In this document: in pieces, positions 1 through 7,128 of the stretch
Position numbering within the stretch: the first letter of the stretch is position 1
Layout of the letters: the number at the start of each line of letters is the position of its first letter
Source of the DNA: Rhodospirillales bacterium
GTDB lineage: Bacteria; Pseudomonadota; Alphaproteobacteria; BOG-932; Roseiterribacteraceae
Assembly: GCA_028291345.1 (NCBI GenBank)
Contig: JAQGIF010000313.1
Location: 1-45,558 of the forward strand
Direction of reading: 5' to 3'
DNA: 45,558 nucleotides
Translations under genes and position numbers: made by a program
The notes under the pieces: generated by a model
What the model was told of the DNA's origin: nothing
Database searches by the model: none
Seen by the model: the letters and a program-made list of their open reading frames with translations, nothing else

Positions 1-305
1 TCGGGGCGCGCGCGTCGGTAGAGGTTCGCCACTTCCCTAACCGAAGCGAAGGCCCCGAACAGATTGATGCTGCCCCGCCGCCAACGGAGCGGATGCAGCG
101 CAAATCCCTCCCCACGGATCAGATCCCCATGGGCGCCGACCCGCGTCGCCACCAGGACCTGAAACCCGGCATCGCGCGCAGCGCGTGCCTGCGGCAGGCG
201 GTGCGCCCAGAAATACCAGTCTTCGGTCACCAGGAATATCAGCGTTGGGGCAGGCCCCTGAATTGGCGAGCGCCCGGCGTCCAACGCCAAATCAGGCAAC
301 GCCAT
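1..305 (-). CDS. Glycosyltransferase N-terminal part (runs off the left edge)
   Basis: The minus strand has an open frame from an ATG at 303-305 to the window edge, about 101 residues. The visible part contains the segment FLVTEDWYFWAHRLP followed by ARAARDAGFQVLVATRVGAHG, which resembles the N-terminal Rossmann domain of family 4/1 glycosyltransferases of polysaccharide loci. The start overlaps the last 14 nt of the epimerase gene, so the two are probably translationally coupled in one operon. The donor-binding C-terminal domain lies outside the window, so the sugar specificity cannot be judged. The function is inferred from the N-terminal motif and the neighbour. Confidence 0.7.
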   Translation of the reverse strand, partial: MALPDLALDAGRSPIQGPAPTLIFLVTEDWYFWAHRLPQARAARDAGFQVLVATRVGAHGDLIRGEGFALHPLRWRRGSINLFGAFASVREVANLYRRARP

Positions 306-1266
306 GATAGTCTTTATACCAGCGGGCGAAGAGCGGGATTCCTTCCTCGATCCCGATCTTGGGTTCGAAGCCGAGGTCGCGGCGGCTATCCTCGATTTCG
401 GCCGCGGTCGCCTTCACGTCGCCCGGCTGCATCGGTTCGAATTTCAGCATCGCCTTACAGTTCAGCGCCTGCTCGATCACCTTGATGAAGCGCAGAACCG
501 GCTCGGGCTTGTTGTTGCCGAGATTATAGAGTCGATGAAGCCGGACGGGATCGCTCGGCTGATCAAGCGCTGCCAGGATGCCCGCGACCGCGTCGTCGAT
601 ATAGGTGAAATCCCGCTCCAGCTTGCCCTCGTTGAAGACCGCGATCGGCTCGCCCGCTAGAATGGCTTTCGTAAAACTGTAATATGCCATGTCGGGCCGG
701 CCCCAGGGACCGTACAGCGTGAAGAAACGCAAGCCGGTCGAGGCCATGCCGTACATCGCCGCATAGCTTTCCGCCAGCAACTCGCCGCTGCGCTTGGTCG
801 CGGCATAGAGCGAAACCGGATGATCGACCCGATCCTTGACGGAAAAGGGAAACTTGTCGTTGCCGCCATAGACGGACGAGGAACTGGCATAGACGAAAGC
901 CGGCTGCGCGTTCAGCCGCCGCACGGCCTCGAATATCGCAACCTGCCCCAACACGTTGGAATGTACATAAGCGTAGGGGTTTGTCAGCGAATAGCGAACC
1001 CCTGCCTGTGCCGCCAGATGAATGATCCCGGTAACGTTGCCCGCCTCCGCAAGAATCGCGGAGACCTGCTCGGCGTCGGCGATGTCGGCGCGATGAAAGG
1101 TGAAACCGTCCTTGTCCGCAAGGTGCGCCAACCGGGCCTCTTTCAGACCTACATCGTAATAATCGTTGACGATGTCGATGCCGACGACCCGTTCGCCGCG
1201 CGCCAGAAGCGCCGCGGCAACATGGTAACCGACGAAGCCGGCAACCCCGGTAACAACCACGGTCAT
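292..1266 (-). CDS. NAD-dependent epimerase, UDP-glucuronate 4-epimerase type
   Basis: This is a 324-residue extended short-chain dehydrogenase. The NAD-binding glycine motif TGVAGFVG is at residues 5-12, the serine triad region ASSSSVYG near 128-134, and the catalytic pair Tyr154/Lys158 sits in SLYAATK. The DYYD segment after the second beta strand and the overall length match UDP-glucuronate 4-epimerases, which make UDP-galacturonate for lipopolysaccharide or capsule. A GTG three codons upstream (1275) is possible, but the ATG at 1266 is better spaced from GGGG. The downstream overlapping glycosyltransferase supports a surface-polysaccharide role. The exact sugar nucleotide is an inference; other UDP-hexose epimerases share the fold. 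Confidence 0.85.
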   Translation of the reverse strand: MTVVVTGVAGFVGYHVAAALLARGERVVGIDIVNDYYDVGLKEARLAHLADKDGFTFHRADIADAEQVSAILAEAGNVTGIIHLAAQAGVRYSLTNPYAYVHSNVLGQVAIFEAVRRLNAQPAFVYASSSSVYGGNDKFPFSVKDRVDHPVSLYAATKRSGELLAESYAAMYGMASTGLRFFTLYGPWGRPDMAYYSFTKAILAGEPIAVFNEGKLERDFTYIDDAVAGILAALDQPSDPVRLHRLYNLGNNKPEPVLRFIKVIEQALNCKAMLKFEPMQPGDVKATAAEIEDSRRDLGFEPKIGIEEGIPLFARWYKDYHGVA

Positions 1267-1329
1267 GACGGACACACCCCAAATCGACCCGGACGCATGA
1301 GCCGCCCGGGTCTATTAGGTGCTGAATCG

Positions 1330-1346
1330 GCGGCCCGCAAGGCCGC
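1330..1346 (-). terminator. Hairpin after the FadL-type gene
   Basis: A perfect 6-bp stem GCGGCC/GGCCGC with a 5-nt loop lies 8 nt past the transporter stop codon. No T tract follows it, so it could be a weak or Rho-assisted terminator, or only an mRNA 3' stabilising hairpin. Confidence 0.35.
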
Positions 1347-1354
1347 TCGACGTA

Positions 1355-2713
1355 TCAGAAACGATATGTAAATCCGACTGTCAGAATATCTAGCGAGACG
1401 GTGCTCGTCGCCTTGATCGTGCTGCTGGTCGGGATCGGGAACGGCGCGGTCGAATAGAATGGCCGGTTGATATTGATGTTGCTGTCATCGACGAAGATAT
1501 GGGCATAGCTGCCGTCGAGGCCGAGATTTTCGCTGATCTGGTAATGCAATCCGCCGGCCAGCCAATAGCGATCGCCGTCGGGCACGCGGGTATCGCGAAA
1601 AGCGTCGATGGTCGGGGTCTGATCGAATTTGACGCCCGCGCGCAGCTTGACCTGATCGGTCAGCTGATATTCGCCGCCGAGCGCGACCGAAAACGTGTCC
1701 TTGTAGTTCTCAGGCGTTATCAGATCGCCGCTATTGTCGAATAGATGAACGGCGATCTGCTTGAAATTGCTCCAGCTGTAATAATCGACCTCGCCCAGCA
1801 GAGTCAGTTCAGGCGAGATCTTCTGGGCGATACCGACGGACACGATATCCGGCAGGTCGAGTTGGGCAGATGCGCCGACATTGCCGTTGCGCGCCGCGAG
1901 CGGACCGGTCAGGCCGGAGAACGTGACCGAGCCCTTGTCGATATTATGCGTAATGCCATAGCGATAGGAGAAACCGATCTTGGTGTCCGGCGTCGGCTTC
2001 AGCAGGATGCCCATATTGAAGCCCGTGCTCCAGGTATGGCCCGTGAGGGTCAGGCGGCCGTCGGTCGAGGGCACCGGCCCGCCGATCGTCAGCGGATTCG
2101 GCAGGGCTTGGCGCAGTTTTATATAGGTATATTGTTCGTCCAGCCCGGCGCCGATCGACAGCCACTCGTTGATCTTCCAGGCCACCGTCGGCGCGATATC
2201 GACCGTTTCGATGAAGCTGTCGATCGAATCGTAGCGCGCAAAGCTGTCCTGAGCATACTTCGACGCGAAGCCGAAGGGCGAGCTGACGCCGAGCCCGAAG
2301 GTGAGCGGCGAATCCGGCATTTGATAGCTGACATAGAAATCGGGAACCGGAGAAGCAGAGCCGGGATTGCCGCCATTACCGCCCGAAGCGGGTACGAAGC
2401 CGCCCGAAGAGGGGTGTGCGAGGAAGGCCCCGGTGGAACGGTTGACGGAGCCGTTATTGGTCAGCCCGGAGTCCGGAACGATCAGGTCGATGCCGCCCGC
2501 CGCCTGAATGCCTTCGAGTTCGCTCAAACCGGCGGGATTGAAATAGATCGTGCTGGCATCGTCGGCCGCGACGACATTGCCGGCCTGGGCCCGGCCGACG
2601 CCGGCGGCCGACTGTTCCTGAATATAGAAGCTGCCGCCCGAAGCGGCGCCGGAGAGCGACATAGCTGACATGGCCAGGATGGCGCCGTAACTGCGATTTG
2701 ATCGCAAAGTCAT
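1355..2713 (-). CDS. OmpP1/FadL family outer-membrane transporter
   Basis: The 452-residue product begins with a signal peptide (about residues 1-26, ending near SGAASG) followed by GSFYIQEQSAAGVGRAQAG, the N-terminal hatch motif typical of FadL/TodX/OmpP1 proteins. The tract DDASTIYFNPAGLSEL is the family signature, and the chain ends in F-T-Y-R-F, an aromatic C-terminus expected for outer-membrane barrels. These proteins let hydrophobic substrates such as long-chain fatty acids or aromatic hydrocarbons cross the outer membrane. The ATG at 2713 was chosen because AGGGAG lies 9 nt upstream; the ATG at 2722 directly abuts that element. The gene stands alone, divergent from rubrerythrin, so its substrate is unknown. 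Confidence 0.9.
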   Translation of the reverse strand: MTLRSNRSYGAILAMSAMSLSGAASGGSFYIQEQSAAGVGRAQAGNVVAADDASTIYFNPAGLSELEGIQAAGGIDLIVPDSGLTNNGSVNRSTGAFLAHPSSGGFVPASGGNGGNPGSASPVPDFYVSYQMPDSPLTFGLGVSSPFGFASKYAQDSFARYDSIDSFIETVDIAPTVAWKINEWLSIGAGLDEQYTYIKLRQALPNPLTIGGPVPSTDGRLTLTGHTWSTGFNMGILLKPTPDTKIGFSYRYGITHNIDKGSVTFSGLTGPLAARNGNVGASAQLDLPDIVSVGIAQKISPELTLLGEVDYYSWSNFKQIAVHLFDNSGDLITPENYKDTFSVALGGEYQLTDQVKLRAGVKFDQTPTIDAFRDTRVPDGDRYWLAGGLHYQISENLGLDGSYAHIFVDDSNININRPFYSTAPFPIPTSSTIKATSTVSLDILTVGFTYRF

Positions 2714-2999
2714 TGTTATCATCTCCCTACCGAAATTTAGGTACCCACGTAGCACAACCGATTCAGCTATAAAAGTATGCGTGTTATTGCGCCGTTATCT
2801 CGCCTCAAAATTCATAATATCCGAGCAATCTGGACTCCTGTATCCAAATTTACGGTTTGTAGAATTGACCCGCCGATGTTCCGCAAATATTAATTTATAT
2901 TCATTTTAGAAAATTACCGCGGCAACGAACCTTGATTTGCGCTGCGATGCAGCGAGACGTCACAAAGAAAACGGATAACGCCATCCTGCGCAGCACAAT

Positions 3000-3016
3000 T
3001 TTAGATCAATTCTAAA
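3000..3016. promoter_or_regulatory. Candidate Irr box (ICE motif)
   Basis: The 17-bp sequence TTTAGATCAATTCTAAA is an inverted repeat with TTTAGA/TCTAAA arms and 5 bp between them. It matches the iron-control element recognised by Irr in alphaproteobacteria, remembered as TTTAGAA-N3-TTCTAAA, at all but one arm position. It sits directly upstream of a candidate promoter for rubrerythrin, a diiron protein. This fits iron or haem-dependent control, but Irr itself is not in the window. Confidence 0.6.
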
Positions 3017-3021
3017 GAGTG

Positions 3022-3051
3022 TTGCTTTTGAGGCTCCCGCCGCGATAGGAT
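3022..3051 (+). promoter_or_regulatory. Candidate sigma70-type promoter for rubrerythrin
   Basis: A -35-like TTGCTT (3022-3027) and a -10-like TAGGAT (3046-3051) are separated by 18 bp. They lie 5 bp downstream of the Irr-like box and about 60 nt before the start codon. The match is moderate, and the call rests mainly on position. Confidence 0.4.
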
Positions 3052-3110
3052 CGCGTTGATACAACCATCGGCGGCCCCATAAATCCGGCTGCCCATTTAA
3101 GGAGGATGAC

Positions 3111-3533
3111 ATGACCGCCCTGAAAGATTCGCAGACACTCGAAAACTTGAAAGCGGCGTTTGCAGGCGAGAGCCAGGCCAACCGTCGTTACCTCTATTTC
3201 GCACAAAAGGCCGATGTCGAAGGCTATAACGACGTCGCGGCGGTGTTCCGTTCGACCGCCGAAGGCGAGACCGGCCATGCGCATGGCCATCTGGAATTCA
3301 TGGAAGAGGTCGGCGATCCGGCCACCGGCAAGCCGATCGGCTCGACGGACAAGAACCTGGTGGCCTCGGTCGCCGGCGAAACCCATGAATATACCGACAT
3401 GTATCCGGGTATGGCCCGCACCGCCCGCGAAGAAGGCTTCGACGAGATCGCGGACTGGTTCGAAACGCTGGCCAAGGCCGAGCGCTCGCACGCTGGCCGG
3501 TTCCAGAAGGCGCTCGACAACCTGAACGCATAG
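3111..3533 (+). CDS. Rubrerythrin-type ferritin-like diiron protein
   Basis: The 140-residue product has a four-helix ferritin-like domain with ligand pattern E20, E53-x2-H56, E90 and E124-x2-H127, as in rubrerythrins. It has no C-terminal rubredoxin CxxC domain, so it is of the short class. Such proteins reduce peroxide or handle iron in the cytoplasm. A strong AAGGAGG lies 5 nt before the ATG. The gene begins a plus-strand unit with an Fe-S oxidoreductase and DUF3501. A hairpin terminator after it suggests that rubrerythrin is made in excess over the downstream genes. The Irr-like box upstream suggests iron-responsive expression. Confidence 0.92.
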   Translation: MTALKDSQTLENLKAAFAGESQANRRYLYFAQKADVEGYNDVAAVFRSTAEGETGHAHGHLEFMEEVGDPATGKPIGSTDKNLVASVAGETHEYTDMYPGMARTAREEGFDEIADWFETLAKAERSHAGRFQKALDNLNA

Positions 3534-3553
3534 CTCATCATTCGTTCGAACAG

Positions 3554-3586
3554 AGCCGGCGGCCCTTGGGTCGCCGGCTTCTTTGT
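3554..3586 (+). terminator. Hairpin terminator or attenuator after rubrerythrin
   Basis: An 8-bp perfect stem AGCCGGCG/CGCCGGCT (3554-3561 with 3572-3579) is followed by the T-rich TTCTTTGT. It lies between rubrerythrin and the Fe-S oxidoreductase, so partial termination would lower expression of the downstream pair. Confidence 0.6.
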
Positions 3587-3606
3587 ATGACCCGAAGGGC
3601 CTTGAT

Positions 3607-4953
3607 ATGGCTGAGCCGAATAGCGGCGCACCGTTCCGCCACGTCATCGAGTGGCAAAATGCCGATTTCTACGACCTCGAAAAGATTGAGGCCGAGATGG
3701 AGCGGGTATTCGACATCTGTCACGGCTGTCGGCGGTGTTTTAATCTTTGCGAATCCTTTCCGACCCTGTTCGACATGATCGACGCCACTGCGACCGGTGA
3801 ATTCGATGAGGTGCCCAAGGCGCGGTATAAAGAGGTCGTGGACGACTGCACGCTCTGCGACATGTGCTTCATGACGAAGTGCCCCTATGTTCCGCCGCAC
3901 GAATTCAATCTTGATTTCCCGCATCTGATGCTGCGCTATCGCGCCGCCGAATTCGCCAAGGGCATCCCGTCCTTCGCGGATAAGGAACTGGTCGCGACGG
4001 ACCGCAACGGCAAGCTAGGATCGGCTCTTAATCCCCTCACGAACTGGGCCGTCAACCGCGATAACAGGCTAACTCGGCCTTTGATGGAAATGGTCGGCGA
4101 CATCGACCGCAATGCCGAACTCCCGACATTCGACCGCCCCACCTTCGTCGCTAGGGCCAAGAGCAACGCGCCGCAGCGTGACGCAAGCGCCCCGGCCGCA
4201 GGCCGCAAAGCCCTGCTCTATGCAACCTGTTTCATCAATTACAACAACACCTCGATCGGCCGCGCCGCCCAGGCCGTGCTGGCCAAGAACGGTGTCGAGA
4301 CCAAGGTGGTCCATCCCGAATGCTGCGGCATGCCGCAGCTCGAGCTTGGCGACATCAAGGACGTGGCAAGGCGCGCCGCCCGGGTTGCAGCCTTCATGCG
4401 GCCGCAGATCGAACAGGGCTATCGTGTCGTCGCCCTCGTCCCGTCCTGCGCCCTGATGCTGAAATTCGAATGGCCGCTGATCCTGCCGGACAATGAAGAC
4501 GTCGCCTTCCTGGCCAAGAACACGTCGGACCTCAGCGAATATGTTGTCGACATCGCGAAGAAAGAGGGGTTGGCGCCTGGTCTGAAGCCGCTGGAAGGCG
4601 GCGTGACCCTGCACCTTGCCTGCCATGCCCGCGCCCAGAACATGGGTCAGAAGGGCACGGAAATGCTGCGGCTGATCCCGGAACCTGACATCGCGGTAGT
4701 TGAGCGCTGCTCGGGCCATGGCGGATCGTGGGGCGTAAAAAAGGGCAATTTCGAAAAAGCGATGAAGGTCGGCAAGCCGGTCGCACGGGCGACGGCCAAG
4801 AACGACAAGGCCTTTGTTGCATCGGAATGCCCGCTCGCCGGGATGCACATTTTGCAGGGTGTGGAGGCTATTGAAGGCGCGAAGGCCCCGACCAAGGTAC
4901 ATCCGATCGAATTGCTGGCAAAAGCCTACGGCCTGACGGACATAACCTCATGA
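3607..4953 (+). CDS. Fe-S oxidoreductase with two 4Fe-4S and CCG-type domains (GlpC/HdrD-like)
   Basis: The 448-residue product opens with two ferredoxin cluster motifs, C38-x2-C41-x2-C44-x3-C48 and C81-x2-C84-x2-C87-x4-C92. Two cysteine-rich CCG-type regions follow: YATCF with HPECCGMP, and LACH with [10 protein letters not shown]. The second is degenerate, with CSG in place of CCG. The architecture resembles GlpC and heterodisulfide-reductase D-like electron-transfer subunits. It could pass electrons to rubrerythrin, although the physiological partner is an inference. The ATG at 3607 follows AAGGG; a TTG at 3583 is less likely. Its stop overlaps the next start by ATGA. Confidence 0.88.
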   Translation: MAEPNSGAPFRHVIEWQNADFYDLEKIEAEMERVFDICHGCRRCFNLCESFPTLFDMIDATATGEFDEVPKARYKEVVDDCTLCDMCFMTKCPYVPPHEFNLDFPHLMLRYRAAEFAKGIPSFADKELVATDRNGKLGSALNPLTNWAVNRDNRLTRPLMEMVGDIDRNAELPTFDRPTFVARAKSNAPQRDASAPAAGRKALLYATCFINYNNTSIGRAAQAVLAKNGVETKVVHPECCGMPQLELGDIKDVARRAARVAAFMRPQIEQGYRVVALVPSCALMLKFEWPLILPDNEDVAFLAKNTSDLSEYVVDIAKKEGLAPGLKPLEGGVTLHLACHARAQNMGQKGTEMLRLIPEPDIAVVERCSGHGGSWGVKKGNFEKAMKVGKPVARATAKNDKAFVASECPLAGMHILQGVEAIEGAKAPTKVHPIELLAKAYGLTDITS

Positions 4954-5546
4954 CAACCTCACCACGCCAGATCACCCGCGCCGACATCATGCCCATGGCG
5001 GACTATGCCGCTATTCGCCGCGATCAGCGCGCGCGGATTTCGGAGAAGAAGCGGTCCCGCCGGATCGAGGTGGGCCCCTACTCGACGTTCTATTTCGAGA
5101 ATTACGACACGATGTGGCATCAGATCCATGAGATGCTGTTCGTGGAAAAAGGTGGCGAGGCCCAGATCCAGGACGAGCTGGATGCCTATAATCCGCTGAT
5201 CCCGAACGGCAGCGAGCTCATCGCCACCGTGATGTTCGAAATACCGGAGGCGGGCCGCCGCACCGCCGTTCTTCATATGATCGGCGGCATCGAAAATCAT
5301 ATGCTGCTGTCGATCGGCGGCGAGACTATTCGGGGTGAACCCGACACCGACCGCGAGAATACCAGCGAGGAAGGTAAGGCCTCATCGGTTCAATTCGTTC
5401 GCTTTTCGCTGACCGAGGCGCAGAAGGCAGCCTTCAAATCGCGGGGTACGCCGGTCATGCTCGGCTTCGATCATCCGCGCTATGGCCATCTGGCGATGAT
5501 GCCGGCTGCCACTCGTGAGACTTTGGCGCAAGACCTGGACGGCTGA
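4950..5546 (+). CDS. DUF3501 family protein
   Basis: The 198-residue soluble protein starts with ITRADIMPMADYAAIR and contains VGPYSTFYFENYDTMWHQI, both typical of DUF3501. It overlaps the Fe-S oxidoreductase by 4 nt (ATGA), so the two are probably translationally coupled. The same trio of rubrerythrin, Fe-S oxidoreductase and DUF3501 recurs in proteobacteria, from memory, and suggests a shared peroxide or redox task. The biochemical role of DUF3501 is unknown, and no catalytic motif is evident. Confidence 0.85.
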   Translation: MTTSPRQITRADIMPMADYAAIRRDQRARISEKKRSRRIEVGPYSTFYFENYDTMWHQIHEMLFVEKGGEAQIQDELDAYNPLIPNGSELIATVMFEIPEAGRRTAVLHMIGGIENHMLLSIGGETIRGEPDTDRENTSEEGKASSVQFVRFSLTEAQKAAFKSRGTPVMLGFDHPRYGHLAMMPAATRETLAQDLDG

Positions 5547-5618
5547 AATTGGCTATTTAGGTGAAAAACTCACCTGCGCCAAATTGTCCTTGCAAGCCAT
5601 CGGCGTTTCGAGTATCAC

Positions 5619-5648
5619 AAAAAAAACGGGCCGCACGTATGCGGCCCG
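5619..5648 (-). terminator. Rho-independent terminator of the sRNA
   Basis: On the minus strand an 8-bp G+C-rich stem (5627-5634 with 5641-5648), with a 6-nt loop, is followed by eight T (5626-5619). It forms the 3' end of the sRNA. Confidence 0.85.
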
Positions 5649-5710
5649 AGTTTAGGGAGGAAACGCCGCATAAAGCAGGCGTCGGATATGGCGGGGAAGA
5701 TGCCATATCG
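5619..5710 (-). ncRNA. alpha-r8 / suhB-family (MmgR-like) small RNA
   Basis: Read on the minus strand this is a compact sRNA of about 90 nt. Hairpin 1 has 8-bp arms GATATGGC/GCCATATC. Hairpin 2 is GACGCC/GGCGTT with an inner GC/GC extension. A single-stranded UUUCCUCCCU follows, then a terminator stem CGGGCCGC/GCGGCCCG ending in eight U. The anti-Shine-Dalgarno decamer between hairpin 2 and the terminator is the hallmark I recall for the alpha-r8 (suhB, MmgR) family of Hfq-dependent sRNAs, linked in rhizobia to carbon-storage control. A consensus promoter lies at the right distance. No protein is likely here. Confidence 0.85.
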
Positions 5711-5716
5711 ATTCTC

Positions 5717-5745
5717 AATATATTGCAACTGCGAAAGAACGTCAA
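5717..5745 (-). promoter_or_regulatory. sigma70-type promoter of the sRNA
   Basis: On the minus strand TTGACG (5745-5740) and TATATT (5722-5717) are separated by exactly 17 bp, close to the housekeeping consensus. The predicted start, near 5709-5712, coincides with the first base of hairpin 1. Confidence 0.8.
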
Positions 5746-5764
5746 GCGGAAAACCGCTTTTTTT
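5744..5764 (+). terminator. Terminator facing right, overlapping the sRNA promoter
   Basis: The plus strand shows the 6-bp stem AAGCGG/CCGCTT with an AAAA loop, followed by a T run through 5764. It could end transcripts from the rubrerythrin-DUF3501 unit. Its left arm overlaps the -35 box of the sRNA. Confidence 0.65.
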
Positions 5765-5902
5765 ATGTGCGTCGCGGTAAGCCATTCTTTCAATTAATGA
5801 ATTTTATTCTGCAGTGCACACGGATTTCGCGGCGGGACATGCTCTTTCGTCTGCGCGCCCTGTCCGTCATGCTCGATTCGCCCGTAACCGGAACCACTAG
5901 CG

Positions 5903-6289
5903 ATGGCCATCAACGACAAACCGCCTCGGAGTGAAGGGCCGCCTCAGAGTGAACGGCCGATCGAACCTTGGTTCTTCGATCTTGAGGCGCCATGCCAGCT
6001 CAATGACGAAGATCAGGAACGCATCAATGTCCTGAACGCCGCCGGCCGCGCGATCGTCACGCGCATGGTCGAGCATATCGCCATCGACGAAGACGTCCCC
6101 GCCGAGGCCTTGACGCCCGGATTCGCCGACATGGCGATCGACCGTGCCCGCGACGCGATCCACGCCGCGCGCAATGCCGGCCCGAAAGCGCGCCCGAAAA
6201 CCGATCTGGAAGAACTGGCCTTCCGCTATATGGATGCCATGCGTCTATGGCTGCGGATTTATCGCGCCGCGCGCGATGCGGCAGGCTGA
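5903..6289 (+). CDS. Conserved-looking hypothetical protein, 128 aa
   Basis: I do not recognise this family. The product is a soluble, charged protein. It has a proline-rich N-terminus (about residues 1-22), the segment EPWFFDLEAPCQLNDEDQER, and a mainly helical remainder rich in Ala, Arg and Asp/Glu. It has no signal peptide, membrane segment or cofactor motif. It begins at an ATG after a 350-bp intergenic region containing the sRNA, and a weak hairpin with a T run follows at 6485-6509. Codon use resembles that of its neighbours, so it is probably a real gene. Confidence 0.6.
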   Translation: MAINDKPPRSEGPPQSERPIEPWFFDLEAPCQLNDEDQERINVLNAAGRAIVTRMVEHIAIDEDVPAEALTPGFADMAIDRARDAIHAARNAGPKARPKTDLEELAFRYMDAMRLWLRIYRAARDAAG

Positions 6290-6317
6290 GACGCTGCGAC
6301 GCGAGGGTTGAAAGAAG

Positions 6318-6416
6318 CTACTCTTTTCCGGGAGCGACCTTGGTCGGAATCGCATCATTGATGGACGAACCTCCAGATTTCAGGCGCACCAGGTTTCCAG
6401 GTGTAAGATCCGCCAT
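6318..6416 (-). CDS. 32-aa YodC/DUF2158-like mini-protein
   Basis: A short minus-strand ORF encodes 32 residues that begin MADLTPGNLVRLKSGGSS and end KVAPGKE. The first half matches the N-terminus of YodC/DUF2158 proteins (polar-GDxVxLKSGGP pattern). The usual second half with its Cys-Trp segment is missing. A good GGGAGG lies 7 nt before the ATG, which argues that it is translated. It may be a genuine mini-gene or the remnant of a longer DUF2158 gene. Its role is unknown. Confidence 0.5.
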   Translation of the reverse strand: MADLTPGNLVRLKSGGSSINDAIPTKVAPGKE

Positions 6417-6484
6417 ACGCGCCTCCCGGAGGACGCTGGTAAAATCTTGTTTTGTAGGGGTTTTGCGGCGGCCTCCGCAATAAA

Positions 6485-6509
6485 CGCTACGTGTGTTAGC
6501 GCATTTTTT
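6485..6509 (+). terminator. Weak hairpin with T run
   Basis: A 5-bp stem CGCTA/TAGCG is followed by GCA and six T on the plus strand. It may end the transcript of the 128-aa gene at 5903. The stem is short, so support is limited. Confidence 0.35.
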
Positions 6510-6539
6510 CGGGCATATGCCGCAAAATTTCTGAGGTCC

Positions 6540-6947
6540 CTACTCCCAGTCCGCCTCATCCTCGGAAATCAGCGAGCCCAGCATCGACGGGCCGTGCGTA
6601 TGCACCTTCCCCGGCTTGCCGCAGACCAGATGGTGCCACGACGGCAGGTCCATCCCGAACGCCGCCAGCCGGTACCCGCAGGTATGCGGCAGCCAATCGA
6701 GCGACATGATATTCTCCGGTGTGACCTTGACGCAGTCCGGCACGTTGACCTTGCGGTTGTCATAGTCGCTGCATCGGTTGTTGCTAAGGCACAGAAACCG
6801 GCAGGCAACGTTCGACAGCGCGACCTCGCCGGTATCCTCATCCTCGACGCGGATCTGGCAGCACAGGCCGCAGCCGTCGCACAGCGATTCCCACTCCTCG
6901 GCAGTCATCTCGGCAATGGGTTTGGACAGGAAATCCGGCTGTTTCAT
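6540..6947 (-). CDS. YcgN/UPF0260 family cysteine-cluster protein
   Basis: The 135-residue cytoplasmic protein has the motif LCDGCGLCC (C23, C26, C29, C30) plus C49, C53, C59 and C72 in CRFLCLSNNRCSDY and VPDC. This is the conserved eight-cysteine pattern of UPF0260 (YcgN) and related YkgJ-type putative zinc or iron-chelating proteins. LPHTCGYRLAA and LPSWHHLV are also family-typical. The length is close to that of the family. The function is not established. It stands alone on the minus strand, convergent with nothing obvious. Confidence 0.88.
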   Translation of the reverse strand: MKQPDFLSKPIAEMTAEEWESLCDGCGLCCQIRVEDEDTGEVALSNVACRFLCLSNNRCSDYDNRKVNVPDCVKVTPENIMSLDWLPHTCGYRLAAFGMDLPSWHHLVCGKPGKVHTHGPSMLGSLISEDEADWE

Positions 6948-7046
6948 GAATTCGGTCCGGTTTCGCCAGGGTCACTGCAATAGTGCGTAGAGATCATATC
7001 ACGCCCGTTCGTCCAAACGAGACAGTCGACAAAACCACGCTTTCGT

Positions 7047-7077
7047 GCGGAATATCGCGAAAGCGGAATATGCGAAA
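7047..7077. repeat. Tandem direct repeat upstream of the PQQ dehydrogenase
   Basis: GCGGAATATCGCGAAA (7047-7062) is followed immediately by GCGGAATATGCGAAA (7063-7077), the same unit with one base missing. An overlapping inverted pair GCTTTCG/CGAAAGC is also present. The repeats lie 52 bp before the chosen start codon and may be operator half-sites. Confidence 0.5.
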
Positions 7078-7128
7078 CGGGGCGCCGGCATCACCGCGCA
7101 CGAAGAATACCCGCCCGGGAGGAACAGG

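Larger units (their letters stand above)
2714..3110. promoter_or_regulatory. Divergent intergenic region between fadL-type gene and rubrerythrin
   Basis: This 397-bp AT-rich stretch carries no convincing gene. It must hold promoters for both flanking genes. On the rubrerythrin side are the Irr-like palindrome and a promoter, listed separately. The FadL side contains AT-rich runs, including the short inverted repeat AATAT/ATATT near 2889-2904, but no clear consensus promoter was recognised there. Confidence 0.5.

Noticed and set aside
5557-5797. Two overlapping 78-codon open frames, one per strand
   Set aside because: The segment is fully explained by the sRNA, its promoter and terminators, and neither frame has a family resemblance or ribosome-binding site.
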